A DNA stretch of 64,000 nt from Syntrophomonas zehnderi OL-4 (GCF_000983115.1 NZ_CGIH01000002.1:27454-91453), one strand, 5' to 3'; shown: positions 17,509 to 27,057, numbered from the stretch's first letter. Notes: generated by a model from the letters alone, not told the origin. Made by a program: numbers and translations.

Positions 17509-18879
17509 ATGAATGTGGATATGCCGCAAAGGTATATACAAGAATATAAAAGCAAGCTTCGGAGTGCAGACGAAGCCGTCAAAGTTGTCAAATCCGGTGA
17601 TTGGGTTGAATACGGGGAATTCGTTATGCAGGCCAAGGACTGCGATGCCGCATTGGCCCGGCGCAAAGATGAATTAGAAGACGTTAAGGTCAGAGCCGTA
17701 TGTATTACCATGGTACCCGAAATAATCAAGGCTGATACCAGCCGTAAGCATTTTATCTTTAACGACTGGCATTTTTCCGGATTTTCCCGGGCAATTTACG
17801 GAAATAATCTGTGCAACTATGTGCCCCTTACCTATCACGAAGGCCCGGAGATGGTAGATCGTTATGTAGATTGTGACGTTGCCTTTGTCCTTACCGCCCC
17901 TATGGACAAAAACGGGTTCTTCAACCTGGGCACCTCTAACTCTATTACGGCCCACTTGGCGCAAAAAGCCAAGTTTTTAATCGTTGAGGTAAACCAAAGT
18001 GTACCTGTATGCTTGGGGGGAAGCCGCGAATCGATTCATATTTCGGATGTCGACTATATAGTGGAAAGCAAAACCAACCCGCCTCTTTTAAATCTGCCCG
18101 AAACCCCGGTAAATGAAGTTGACCGCCAGGTCGCATCTATAATAATGAAGGAGATGGAAGATGGTGCCTGTATCCAGTTAGGTATCGGAGCCATGCCTAA
18201 TGCCGTTGGAGCCATGATTGCCCAATCGGATTTAAAAGATTTAGGCGTGCATACTGAAATGCTGGTTGACTCCTATGTAGATATGTACCAGGCTGGTTGT
18301 ATAAACGGCAAACGTAAAACCATCGATGTTGGCAAGATGGTCTATACATTCGCTATGGGTACCAACAAGCTCTATGATTTCCTGGACAACAATCCAGCCT
18401 GTGCCAGTTATCCAGTCAATTACACCAATGATCCTTATATCATTGCCAGAAATGATAAGGTATTTGCCATTAATAATGCTATCGAAATTGACCTTTTTAG
18501 TCAGGTTGCATCCGAATCGACCGGAATCCGGCAAATATCCGGAACCGGCGGGCAGCTGGATTTTATTCATGCATCCTTTAAATCCAAGGGCGGTAAAGGC
18601 TTTATCTGTATGAGTTCCACCAAAACCAAATCAGACGGCAGTGTAGTCTCTCGCATTAGGCCTACCCTCTCTCCGGGTACGATAGTGACCGTTCCACGCT
18701 CCATCGTTTACTATGTTGTTACCGAATATGGTATCGCCTGCCTTAAAGCCAAATCAACCTGGGAAAGAGCCGAAGCCTTAATTAATATTGCTCACCCCGA
18801 TTTTCGCGATGGCCTGATTAAAGAAGCGGAAGCCATGAAAATCTGGGTCAAGACCAATAAAATTGCATCAACACACTAG
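17509..18879 (+). CDS. Acetyl-CoA hydrolase/transferase family CoA-transferase
   Basis: Class I-like CoA-transferase of 456 residues, in the family with butyryl-CoA:acetate and 4-hydroxybutyrate CoA-transferases. It would move CoA between an acyl-CoA and a carboxylate such as acetate. Family landmarks are VDCDVAFVLTAPMDKNGFFNLG, GACIQLGIGAMPNAV, FAINNAIEIDLFSQV and SGTGGQLDF. The ATG at 17509 is only 1 nt from AAGGAGG; the in-frame GTG at 17515 or ATG at 17521 may be the true start. It is preceded by a perfect sigma-54 promoter and faces its probable activator gene. In a butyrate oxidiser this enzyme would activate butyrate; the substrate is inferred from context. Confidence 0.9.
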   Translation: MNVDMPQRYIQEYKSKLRSADEAVKVVKSGDWVEYGEFVMQAKDCDAALARRKDELEDVKVRAVCITMVPEIIKADTSRKHFIFNDWHFSGFSRAIYGNNLCNYVPLTYHEGPEMVDRYVDCDVAFVLTAPMDKNGFFNLGTSNSITAHLAQKAKFLIVEVNQSVPVCLGGSRESIHISDVDYIVESKTNPPLLNLPETPVNEVDRQVASIIMKEMEDGACIQLGIGAMPNAVGAMIAQSDLKDLGVHTEMLVDSYVDMYQAGCINGKRKTIDVGKMVYTFAMGTNKLYDFLDNNPACASYPVNYTNDPYIIARNDKVFAINNAIEIDLFSQVASESTGIRQISGTGGQLDFIHASFKSKGGKGFICMSSTKTKSDGSVVSRIRPTLSPGTIVTVPRSIVYYVVTEYGIACLKAKSTWERAEALINIAHPDFRDGLIKEAEAMKIWVKTNKIASTH

Positions 18880-18947
18880 AACTTGGATAGAGGAAGTTAA
18901 CCAAGGTTGCCGGAAATTGAAATGGATACTAATGGTAGAATGGTTGC

Positions 18948-18973
18948 GGAATCCGGGGGTTTCTCCGGATTCC
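18948..18973. terminator. Hairpin between convergent genes
   Basis: Perfect 9-bp stem GGAATCCGG (18948-18956) / CCGGATTCC (18965-18973) with an 8-nt loop, placed between the convergent CoA-transferase and activator genes. There is no strong T-run on either side, so it may act only as a partial terminator or RNA-end stabiliser. Confidence 0.6.
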
Positions 18974-18986
18974 ACAGCTGCTTATT

Positions 18987-21095
18987 TTAACCCTGGCCTG
19001 CTTCTACTTCCAGCCTCATTCCATATTTGTGGGCTTTACGGGATATGGTGGAAGGGTTGACTTCCAGTATCTCGGCAGCTTTATGGCAGGAATTGACTAA
19101 CGTAAACGTTCTCTCCAACAGCAGCTTTTCAACGGTTTCTACCGCCGCCTTCAGGGGGATAATTTGATTGACAATGATGGGTTGTTCATGATTAATCTTG
19201 TCATGCTGTTCCAGCATTATACTGGTCGGCAGATTTTTTAGCCTTATTAAATCAGGTCCGGTAGTAACAACCAGCCTTTCCACCAAGTTTTCCAATTGGC
19301 GAATATTACCGGGCCAATCATATTTAAGCAGGACGTCAATTATATCCGGATCCAGGCTTTTATTAAGTCCATAACGCCGATTATATTTATTAATAAAGTA
19401 GTGGGCTAATAGGGGAATATCTTCCCGCCTCTCCCTTAACGAGGGAATACGCAGGGGGATCACATTTAAGCGGTAGAATAGATCTTCCCGGAACTGGCCC
19501 TGGCGGATCATGTTTTCCAGGTCCTGATTCGTTACCGCAATAATTCTTACATCCACCTTTATAGGCCTGGTTCCGCCTATACGGATAATCTCACGCTCCT
19601 GTATCACCCGCAGTAATTTCACCTGCAAATGAATCGGCACGTCACCTATCTCATCCAACAAAAGCGTACCTTCATGCGCCAGTTCAAAGATTCCCGGTTT
19701 GCCGCCTTTGCGGGCTCCGGTAAAAGCACCCGCTTCATATCCAAAAAGCTCTGATTCCAAAAGGTTTTCCGGTATGGCCGCACAGTTTAATTTTATATAG
19801 GGTCCGTTTTTGCGATGGCTGTTTTCATGAATTATTTCCGCAATCAATTCTTTGCCTACCCCGGACTCACCAGTAATTAAAACGGTCGAATCTACTTCGG
19901 CGACCTTTACCGCCTGATACACCAATCTTTCCATATGTTGATCCTTAAAGACCAGATTCCCGGAAAGCTTGATTTTCATCTGGTTCATCTGAAACTCGAA
20001 ATGATTTTTTAGCTCCTCCAATTGTTCAATCTTTTGCTTGAGCCGATTAAGTTCACTTATATCGCGCACATTAGTTACAATCCTGCAGATATCGCCATTC
20101 TCGTCAAATACAGGTGTGGCGCTGACCAGCAGAAGTTTTCCGGTTATGGTGGTAAGACTGGTGGTGACCGGCATCTTCTTTTCCAGTACCATTAAACTGG
20201 CAGAACGTGATAAAATACCGGTATCTACCAGTTCGCTCATGTTTTTATTGAGAAGCTCATTTTCACCCAGATCCGTAATCCGTTTAATAGCTTTGTTTAT
20301 CCGAATGGTCATTCCGTTGCCATCGGTAATATATAACCCATCAAAAGATGAATCAATGATAGCATCCATTTCCGCATTCAGTTCCTTAACATATTCCAAT
20401 TCCCGCGATACCTTTTCAAGTTCTGAGACATCATACAGAACAGCTACAGCTCCAATAATCTCGTTGTTTTTAATGATAGGAGCACGATTGGTAATGGTGG
20501 TCATCGACCCGATCTTCAAACGGACACCGTATTCACTTTCTCCTGTTCTTACAATTTTGAGCAAATCGCTTTCCGGGATAATTTCATTAATAAATTTGCC
20601 CAGCACCACCTTGCTGTTAAGATTGGTCATCTTCTCTGCAGCCTGATTCCAAATAACGATACTTCCCTGCTTGTCAATGGCGACGATGGGATTATAAGCA
20701 GAATTGATTACTGCTTCCATCTGTCCGGAAATCGTATCGATTATTTCATTAAGAGCCACCATTATATCAGATTTAGTAAGCATACCTACTAATTCTCCGT
20801 TTTCTACTACCGGGTAACGGCCTGTTTTCATGATATCATTTTCCCTGATGTCGCTATCCGGGCTGGTCGTAGCAACCTTCGTGGTCATCAGGTATTTTAT
20901 TGCGGTTTGCGGATCAGTTCCTTCGGCTATGGAACGAATCAAATGGGTCTTGGTAAGGAGTCCGACTAGCTTGCCATTTTCCAAAACCGCTGCTCCATCA
21001 ATTTTTTGTTTAAGAAACAGCTCGGCAGTTTCTTTAACCGTATTATCCGGCTTCAAAATATAGAGTTTCCGGCTCATAAAATTCTTGACCTGCAT
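18987..21095 (-). CDS. Sigma-54-dependent activator with CBS and PAS domains
   Basis: Enhancer-binding protein of 702 residues. Order: two CBS repeats (about 1-120), PAS (about 125-235), second PAS (about 245-355), a short coiled coil, AAA+ domain (about 385-625) and a Fis-type helix-turn-helix at the end (CHKAAEILEVNPSTISRKAHKYG). The AAA+ part has Walker A GESGVGKE, the sigma-54 contact loop GAFTGA, Walker B LLLDEIGD and arginine-finger region FREDLFYRLNV, all intact. CBS domains often bind adenine nucleotides, and PAS domains small ligands or redox cofactors, so it may sense energy state. It probably drives the adjacent CoA-transferase promoter. Confidence 0.93.
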   Translation of the reverse strand: MQVKNFMSRKLYILKPDNTVKETAELFLKQKIDGAAVLENGKLVGLLTKTHLIRSIAEGTDPQTAIKYLMTTKVATTSPDSDIRENDIMKTGRYPVVENGELVGMLTKSDIMVALNEIIDTISGQMEAVINSAYNPIVAIDKQGSIVIWNQAAEKMTNLNSKVVLGKFINEIIPESDLLKIVRTGESEYGVRLKIGSMTTITNRAPIIKNNEIIGAVAVLYDVSELEKVSRELEYVKELNAEMDAIIDSSFDGLYITDGNGMTIRINKAIKRITDLGENELLNKNMSELVDTGILSRSASLMVLEKKMPVTTSLTTITGKLLLVSATPVFDENGDICRIVTNVRDISELNRLKQKIEQLEELKNHFEFQMNQMKIKLSGNLVFKDQHMERLVYQAVKVAEVDSTVLITGESGVGKELIAEIIHENSHRKNGPYIKLNCAAIPENLLESELFGYEAGAFTGARKGGKPGIFELAHEGTLLLDEIGDVPIHLQVKLLRVIQEREIIRIGGTRPIKVDVRIIAVTNQDLENMIRQGQFREDLFYRLNVIPLRIPSLRERREDIPLLAHYFINKYNRRYGLNKSLDPDIIDVLLKYDWPGNIRQLENLVERLVVTTGPDLIRLKNLPTSIMLEQHDKINHEQPIIVNQIIPLKAAVETVEKLLLERTFTLVNSCHKAAEILEVNPSTISRKAHKYGMRLEVEAGQG

Positions 21096-21239
21096 TTATG
21101 CACCTCTCCCTTTTATGTTCATTCCATTTGATTTAGTCTATTTTACCATTAATTGCTATTAGGTAATAACTTAGTCCAACCTGGTGAAAATAAAGGATTT
21201 AGAAACCAAATTTAGAATTTATTTATTGAGGTGATAATA

Positions 21240-22301
21240 ATGAATCAGGTAAATCCTTTTTATAACCGCAACTATACTTGCCCAGTCTGTCAGAAAAAAT
21301 TTACTTCACTGTCTGTACGCAGTTCCGCTATTTATCTGGAAAAACGGGAATCAGATTTTCACTGTACTTATCGAAACATAAGCCCGCTTCATTACTCAAT
21401 TATAGTTTGTCCGGCATGCAAATATGCCGCCTCCAACAATCTGTTTGCCAAAGAATTGCCTTTAACCATAGTTGAGCAATTAGCCTTGGCATTGGCGCAG
21501 CTGCCTTCTAATGACACCGATTTTAGTAAAGAGAGGGATCTGGATATGGTTCTGGAGACCTTTAAAATGGCCATTCGTACTTCCCAATTAAAAAAATCCG
21601 AGCCGGGTGAACTTGCTGGACTGCTACTGGCTGCTGCCTGGATATGTCGGGAAGCTAACCATGAAGAATTGGAAAACACCTACCTGGCTGAGGCCTTAAA
21701 ATACTACCTGCAGGCTTTTGAAAAATCATCCTCCCATATCGGCAATCTAACTGATATTCAGGCAGCCTACTTGATCGGCGAATTGCATTTGCGGCGCGGA
21801 AATTATAATGAAGCGGTCAACTGGTTTAACCGTACCATTGTTCATCCGAAAATAAAAACGAATCCGGCCATAGAAAAACAGGCCCGGGATCAATGGCAGG
21901 TCGCCAGAGAGCTAGCCCATCAACAAAAAGCTGCGGGCACGGCCGTACAGCCGAATCAAACTAAATCAGCCCAAGACCATGTAACCGCCGATAATCACTC
22001 TAAAAATGATATAAATAAGACCAAGGAACCCTCTCCAACTGGTAATAGTTCCCCGCCGGCCCGCAACCGTTCTACTATGCAGATAATGGCAAACCTATAT
22101 AATGATCAAATCGATTGGCTAAATCAGATCGTTAATCGGGGTTATGACCATAGTAAGCATCTGGTCAACAAGGAACAGGTATTACGTTCTCTGTTGGATG
22201 CTTGCCAAGAATACCTGGAAGGCGAAATACCAACCCAATTCTCCAGCGAGACTGAGCTTAAAACCGTTTGGTTGGAACTGTTATCCTCCAAAAACAGTTA
22301 A
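21240..22301 (+). CDS. DUF2225 protein with zinc-ribbon-like N-terminus
   Basis: Soluble protein of 353 residues. The N-terminus has two CxxC pairs (CPVCQKKF and CPACKYAA) that form a likely zinc site, as in DUF2225 proteins. Residues about 110-225 are helical and TPR-like (YLAEALKYYLQAFE, YLIGELHLRRGNYNEAVNWFNRTI). A low-complexity polar linker (about 235-285) leads to a C-terminal helical part. GAGGTGAT precedes the ATG at 21240; an in-frame GTG 9 nt upstream is part of that site. Function unknown. Confidence 0.85.
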   Translation: MNQVNPFYNRNYTCPVCQKKFTSLSVRSSAIYLEKRESDFHCTYRNISPLHYSIIVCPACKYAASNNLFAKELPLTIVEQLALALAQLPSNDTDFSKERDLDMVLETFKMAIRTSQLKKSEPGELAGLLLAAAWICREANHEELENTYLAEALKYYLQAFEKSSSHIGNLTDIQAAYLIGELHLRRGNYNEAVNWFNRTIVHPKIKTNPAIEKQARDQWQVARELAHQQKAAGTAVQPNQTKSAQDHVTADNHSKNDINKTKEPSPTGNSSPPARNRSTMQIMANLYNDQIDWLNQIVNRGYDHSKHLVNKEQVLRSLLDACQEYLEGEIPTQFSSETELKTVWLELLSSKNS

Positions 22302-22430
22302 CTGCGGATTTATAAGCTTGACGGAACGGCACGGGGCCGTATTGAATGAGGGACAGCGGCTTTTAGGATATATCGCACGCCAATTACAGCTTCTTCAAAT
22401 AATCTATGCAAAACTTAAAATATAAGAACA

Positions 22431-22466
22431 AACGCCCAGGGCACCTTAAGCGGTACTCTGGGCGTT
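22431..22466. terminator. Terminator between convergent genes
   Basis: Stem AACGCCCAG (22431-22439) / CTGGGCGTT (22458-22466). On the minus strand the stem is followed by TGTTCTTATATTTT, so it mainly ends the efflux operon; it can also stop the DUF2225 transcript. Confidence 0.72.
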
Positions 22467-22472
22467 GTTTAC

Positions 22473-23966
22473 TTATCTAAGTTCTTCGGTTTGGATTACA
22501 AACTGCACTTTGCCTGCTACATTGGCATCCTTGCCCATATAAGTATCAAAACGGTCAACTTTGGTTTCCATAACGCGTTTTTGGGCCTCGCCAATATGCA
22601 ACTCATTAACGGATTGGTCAATTCCTGAACGAATTGAATTAATTCCTTGCTGACGGATCTGACCTATACCGCTATTTATTTTTTCAGCGGCCTGGCGGGA
22701 AGAGTTGGAGCCTTCGGCCACCTGCCCCAAGGCATTTTGGGCTGACTCCAATGAATTGCTGGTAACAGACATGGGCGGCAGTTTTTGACCATTTACTTCT
22801 CCGCCCTGCACCAGCGTGGTAAGCGTAGATTTTTGTTTCTCCAGACCAACCAGTAAAGGCTTAATAATACCTCCGACCGCTGGGTTGTCGGCATAGGCCT
22901 GTATACTTTCAATCATTTTACCGTTTATCAGCAAAGCGCCTTGAGCCAATTGTTCTTCGGCTTTATTAAGAGCTATTAATTGCCCAATTCCTGATTTGAT
23001 TTTATTGACTGCGTCTGCTAACTTGCTTTGCCCGTCTGCCAGTTGTTTACTTCCGTCTTCAACCTGTTCCAGGGCTTGATCGAGTTGAGTTATTCCCTCA
23101 CTTAACTCACTTAATTTGCTCTCCATGTCTATATCCGGCAAAGGCGGCATCTTAGGCTGAACCACCATATTAATAGCATCCATTTCGAAGTCCTTTGCCT
23201 GCATCGTCAAAACGGCCTCCGCCTCTGGATAAGGGAAGAGTACCCAGTTGACTTTCATCTTCTCCCCAACTACTGTTACCATACCTTCAGGTGCATCTAC
23301 CTGACTAAATTTCTCGATGGGCAAATCTACTGAAACCATGGTCATTAGCGGTGTATACACTTCCCGCGTAGCATGCTGCACCTGTCCTGCATTGGTATAA
23401 GCCAGGGTTTCCTGACTTTTCATCTGGTTATCGATTTTTACTACTATCTTCACTTCTCCTGATTTGCCAGGAAGTCGTTCCGGATTAACAGCTTTGCCAT
23501 TTAAATAATATTGTATAGATGTTTTAATTGGCAGTGCCTGTTTGGTCTTCCCGGAATAATAGATGTCTTTTTGATCGCTGTTTAAATCAGACAATACTAC
23601 CCCATCAGCTGATTTCTTCACCTTAAATGATCCGTTTAGTGCTTTTATCTGCTCCAACTGCACTGGATCTTTTATGTTTTCGGGCACATTACCATCAAAA
23701 TGGAACCAGCTAACCACGGTGGTGTCTTTTACTGCACCATCGGCATTAAGCTTGACATAAACGGTTTCGTTTTTACTAACATCTCCTTTGGCTTCTGCCG
23801 CAGCTTTGCTTTCCTGTCCGGATGTTCCCTTTTGGGCTAAAGCAACTTTTGGTTTTTCAGGTGTTTTATGAACTGTTTGAGCCAGCATCGGGGTGGTAAA
23901 AACCAGGCCGAGTACTGCAGCTATGGTAATAATAAAGGCGTATTTTTTATGAGATTGTTTTTTCAA
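22473..23966 (-). CDS. Exported YhgE/Pip-like coiled-coil protein
   Basis: Extracellular or periplasmic-side protein of about 497 residues. I choose the TTG at 23966 (MKKQSHKKYAFIITI...), preceded by AAGGAGG at 8 nt; it starts a signal peptide or anchor helix. A beta-rich middle follows, then coiled-coil stretches (LSELSEGITQLDQALEQ, QLADGQSKLADAVNKI) like those of the YhgE/Pip family. The start overlaps the MMPL gene by 20 nt, so the two are translated together. A joint export function with the MMPL protein is likely, by context. Confidence 0.8.
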   Translation of the reverse strand: MKKQSHKKYAFIITIAAVLGLVFTTPMLAQTVHKTPEKPKVALAQKGTSGQESKAAAEAKGDVSKNETVYVKLNADGAVKDTTVVSWFHFDGNVPENIKDPVQLEQIKALNGSFKVKKSADGVVLSDLNSDQKDIYYSGKTKQALPIKTSIQYYLNGKAVNPERLPGKSGEVKIVVKIDNQMKSQETLAYTNAGQVQHATREVYTPLMTMVSVDLPIEKFSQVDAPEGMVTVVGEKMKVNWVLFPYPEAEAVLTMQAKDFEMDAINMVVQPKMPPLPDIDMESKLSELSEGITQLDQALEQVEDGSKQLADGQSKLADAVNKIKSGIGQLIALNKAEEQLAQGALLINGKMIESIQAYADNPAVGGIIKPLLVGLEKQKSTLTTLVQGGEVNGQKLPPMSVTSNSLESAQNALGQVAEGSNSSRQAAEKINSGIGQIRQQGINSIRSGIDQSVNELHIGEAQKRVMETKVDRFDTYMGKDANVAGKVQFVIQTEELR

Positions 23967-26046
23967 TTCCTTCTCCTCCTTCATTTTTAAGTCCCTTGTG
24001 CCAGCGCAAGCTGGTAGCAGCAATCAGTTCTTGACAAATTACTAACAACGGGGGCAGGAAAAAGAGTATCGCCAGCATGCTTATAACCGCTCCCCGAGCA
24101 ATCATCATACTCAAAGAACCAATCATATCCACTTTAGATATAAAGCCAACCCCGATGGTTGCAAAGGCTAAAGCCAAGGCACTGGTTACTATCGACCCGC
24201 CGGTTCCCTGAACCGCATTGCGGATGGCATTATATTTGTCATGAACCGCCAGTTCTTCCTTGTAGCGGGTGACCATCAGAATTGCATAGTTTATGCAGGA
24301 GCCCAGCTGGATTGCCCCAATCGTCATAACCGCGATAAAGGGTATGGTTGTATTGGTATAGTAGGGAATCCCCAAATTAATAAATATAGCCAGCTCTATC
24401 ACCAGTACCAACAGTAACGGCAAAGTAATAGATCCAAACGTTAACGCCAGAATGATGAGTATTGCCCCGATCGACCATTTATCTACCTCTTTTTGGTCCG
24501 TGTCTGCCAGCTTGATCATATCATCGGTTAACACAGATTCCCCGCTTAGATAACTATTCGGAAAGTAACGCGCAGTTTGGGCGCGGATATCTTTTATCAT
24601 TTCCGGCGCATGTTCGTCAGCAGGCGCATATTTTGATTGAATCAAGGTGTAGTCATATTGGCCATTACTGAAACTCTCTTTAATATCACTGGGGATATAT
24701 TCATCCGGTATGGCGATATCCTTGACATCGGTAATGGAAGTTACCCCGGTAACCCCGTCAACCTTACTGAGCTGGGATGCTAATGCCTTTAACTTCCATT
24801 CTTTGTCACAGGGCGTGATAAGAAAAAGCGTATCGGAAGAACCGAATCTTTGTTTGATATAATCAGTGCTTTTAATTGATTCTATCTCCCGCGGTAATGC
24901 GTCAGAAAGATTGTAAAACACCGGGACATTTTCTTTACCGTAAAACGCGGGGAACAGCAGCAGAACGAATAATCCTGCCAGTACCCAGTAGCGTTTGGAA
25001 ACCAAACGGGCTGTCCATTCAAATTTCGGCAGCAAAACCCGATGCTTATAATGGCTGATTAGGTCATCACATAACAGAATCAAAGATGGCAGCAAGGTCA
25101 GAGATATGATAACCCCCAGAGCCACACCCTTGGCCATAACAAACCCCATATCCTTGCCTAAACCTATTTGCATAACCGACAAAGACAAAAAACCTGCTAT
25201 AGCCGTCAATGAACTGGAACCAATAGCTACAAAGGTTTTATGAATAGCTTCCTCCATGGCAGCTTCCTTCTTGCCCAGGCGGTTCTTTTCCTCCTGGTAG
25301 CGATGCAGTAGGAATATGGAGAAGTCCATGGTTACCCCTAGCTGCAATACTGCCGCGATGGCACTAGTAACATAAGATATATCTCCCAAAAATATATTGC
25401 TGCCCAGGTTGTATACCACGGCGGCACCGATTGAGGCAAGGAATAATACCGGCACAATCGTGGAGGTTAACGTCAAAGACAGAATAAAAAAGATTAAAAC
25501 CACAGCCAGTATTAGATATATTGTTTTTTCATGGTTCATCAATATGCGCAGATCGGAAATTACAGCCGAGGTGCCGCCCAAATACATATTCCGGTTAAGC
25601 AGATCCTTTATTTCAGCGATGGCCGCCACCGTCAGCTCCGAACCAGAACCTTCCATAAACTGTATCTGCATCAAGGTCGCATCTTTATTATAGAATTGGT
25701 CGCAGACCTTTTCGGGAATAAATTCACGGGGAATAGTAATATCTGCCCAATTGTCAATCCAGATAACCTTTTCTACCCCATCGATTTTCTCAATCTTCTT
25801 TTTCAGATTTTGAACCTGCCAATCTTCTTGATCTTCTACCAGCAGAAAAGCGTTGCCGGCAACTCCAAAATCCTTTTCTAAAATGTTTTGACCCTGAACT
25901 GAATTGAGTTCCTGAGGTAAATAGGTTAACAGATCATAGTTTATCTTGGTTGCTGACATACCGTAAAATCCAGGTATCAGCAACAGAGCACAAAACAAAA
26001 TGATAAACTTGTAATGCCTGACTACCCACTGACTAAAAGACTTCAT
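23947..26046 (-). CDS. MMPL/RND-superfamily exporter
   Basis: Membrane protein of 699 residues with two repeats of one helix, a soluble loop and five helices, the layout of MMPL/HAE3-type RND proteins. The N-terminal loop contains LPQELNSVQGQNILEKDFG and the second half LSDALPREIESIKSTDYIKQRFG, showing the internal duplication. Such proteins export lipids, hopanoids or drugs using the proton gradient. Ribosome site GGAGTGATAGAAATAA. It is controlled by a MarR regulator encoded upstream. The substrate is unknown. Confidence 0.9.
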   Translation of the reverse strand: MKSFSQWVVRHYKFIILFCALLLIPGFYGMSATKINYDLLTYLPQELNSVQGQNILEKDFGVAGNAFLLVEDQEDWQVQNLKKKIEKIDGVEKVIWIDNWADITIPREFIPEKVCDQFYNKDATLMQIQFMEGSGSELTVAAIAEIKDLLNRNMYLGGTSAVISDLRILMNHEKTIYLILAVVLIFFILSLTLTSTIVPVLFLASIGAAVVYNLGSNIFLGDISYVTSAIAAVLQLGVTMDFSIFLLHRYQEEKNRLGKKEAAMEEAIHKTFVAIGSSSLTAIAGFLSLSVMQIGLGKDMGFVMAKGVALGVIISLTLLPSLILLCDDLISHYKHRVLLPKFEWTARLVSKRYWVLAGLFVLLLFPAFYGKENVPVFYNLSDALPREIESIKSTDYIKQRFGSSDTLFLITPCDKEWKLKALASQLSKVDGVTGVTSITDVKDIAIPDEYIPSDIKESFSNGQYDYTLIQSKYAPADEHAPEMIKDIRAQTARYFPNSYLSGESVLTDDMIKLADTDQKEVDKWSIGAILIILALTFGSITLPLLLVLVIELAIFINLGIPYYTNTTIPFIAVMTIGAIQLGSCINYAILMVTRYKEELAVHDKYNAIRNAVQGTGGSIVTSALALAFATIGVGFISKVDMIGSLSMMIARGAVISMLAILFFLPPLLVICQELIAATSLRWHKGLKNEGGEGIEKTIS

Positions 26047-26091
26047 TTATTTCTATCACTCCTTGTACTACAAGTTTAAATCAGATGATTA

Positions 26092-26130
26092 AATTACTTA
26101 TGACTCCCAAAAATACCATTATAAGTAATT
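26092..26130. repeat. Perfect 10-bp inverted repeat before the MMPL gene
   Basis: AATTACTTAT (26092-26101) and ATAAGTAATT (26121-26130) are exact reverse complements, 19 nt apart, just upstream of the exporter start. It may be a hairpin in the leader RNA or a binding site. Confidence 0.5.
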
Positions 26131-26253
26131 CAGTTACACAAGAAATTGCTTTTAGGCACAAAAATTTAATAGCGACCCTTAGGATGCAGCCTAAATCCAT
26201 GTGTAATTCTGGCGGTCATACTTTTTAATAATCCATACCCTATCTGTTACCGT

Positions 26254-26442
26254 TTATAACAGGTTCTGAAAGATTGCATGACCCTGCAAGGAATTCAGAT
26301 CAGGAGGCAGAGTTTGCAGTAAATTAGAACTAACTTGGCTTTCGGTTAACCCAGTTAGCACAACGATTGCCATAAAAATAACGATTATCATTCCCAGCTT
26401 ACGATAGTTATGCATCTTTATATGCCAGTCTCTCATTTTCAT
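26254..26442 (-). pseudogene. Remnant of a duplicated MMPL exporter
   Basis: 62-codon ORF that matches only the first 60 or so residues of the intact exporter next to it: one cytoplasmic segment, one membrane helix, then LPPDLNSLQGHAIFQNL, which parallels LPQELNSVQGQNILEKD. It then stops, and I see no continuation. Its own start has GGAGAG. It is best read as the 5' stub of a tandem gene copy. It could still be expressed as a small membrane peptide. Confidence 0.75.
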
Positions 26443-26541
26443 CTCTCCAATATGATTTTATTTTCTTGATGCAAGGTTAAATCAGCCTTATGTTCCTCGA
26501 TTTTCTACATCCCCTTCCAATACAGATTATTAAATATATAT

Positions 26542-26580
26542 TTTGATATGCAATTACTTTGAATATCAAACTAATTGCAT
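26542..26580. promoter_or_regulatory. Candidate MarR operator before the efflux operon
   Basis: TTTGAATATCAAA (26558-26570) lies inside a perfect 9-bp inverted repeat ATGCAATTA (26548-26556) / TAATTGCAT (26572-26580). The core matches the palindrome in front of marR (TTTGATTATCAAA). Confidence 0.65.
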
Positions 26581-26595
26581 AAAAAAAGGTACTGC

Positions 26596-27021
26596 CTATT
26601 CTACTAATTTCATTATAATTTCCTTAAAAATCTTTCTCTCGTCTTGGCTTAATTGACCAAAGAGTTTTTCGGCCGAGCTTTTTTTACTGATCTGAATATC
26701 ATCAAACACCTCTTTTCCCCGATGGGATAGTCTAACCTCCACAACCCGGCGATCATTTTCCAGCCGATCCCTTAAAACGTAACCTCTGGCAACTAAACGA
26801 TCAACGGTAGTAGTAAGCGTACCAACGGTGAGACGCAGATGTTTGGCCAGGTTGGTCATCCTTTCCTTCCTGGTAAGTCCAATAGTATGCACGGCTCGCA
26901 AATCTGCCGGGCTAAGATGTTCTAAACCCTGCTCACGGTAATGTTCCTCCTCCAAAAGATTGTACTTGTCAATTAAAAGTCTAAAGAATTTATCCAGGCT
27001 TTCAAAATCGTCAGCACTCAT
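26596..27021 (-). CDS. MarR-family transcriptional regulator
   Basis: Winged-helix repressor of 141 residues. The DNA-binding core is typical: LSPADLRAVHTIG, MTNLAKHLRLTVGTLTTTVDRLVARGYVLRDR and NDRRVVEVRLSHRGKEVFDDI. The start has GCAGGTGA upstream. It precedes the exporter genes on the same strand, and matching palindromes lie before itself and before the exporter operon, so it probably represses both and releases them on ligand binding. Confidence 0.92.
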   Translation of the reverse strand: MSADDFESLDKFFRLLIDKYNLLEEEHYREQGLEHLSPADLRAVHTIGLTRKERMTNLAKHLRLTVGTLTTTVDRLVARGYVLRDRLENDRRVVEVRLSHRGKEVFDDIQISKKSSAEKLFGQLSQDERKIFKEIIMKLVE

Positions 27022-27040
27022 TTAAGATTCACCTGCCTTT

Positions 27041-27057
27041 ATTTTGATTATCAAAAT
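27041..27057. promoter_or_regulatory. Palindromic operator before marR
   Basis: ATTTTGAT-T-ATCAAAAT, a perfect 17-bp palindrome 20 bp upstream of the marR start codon, in the usual place for autorepression. Confidence 0.72.
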
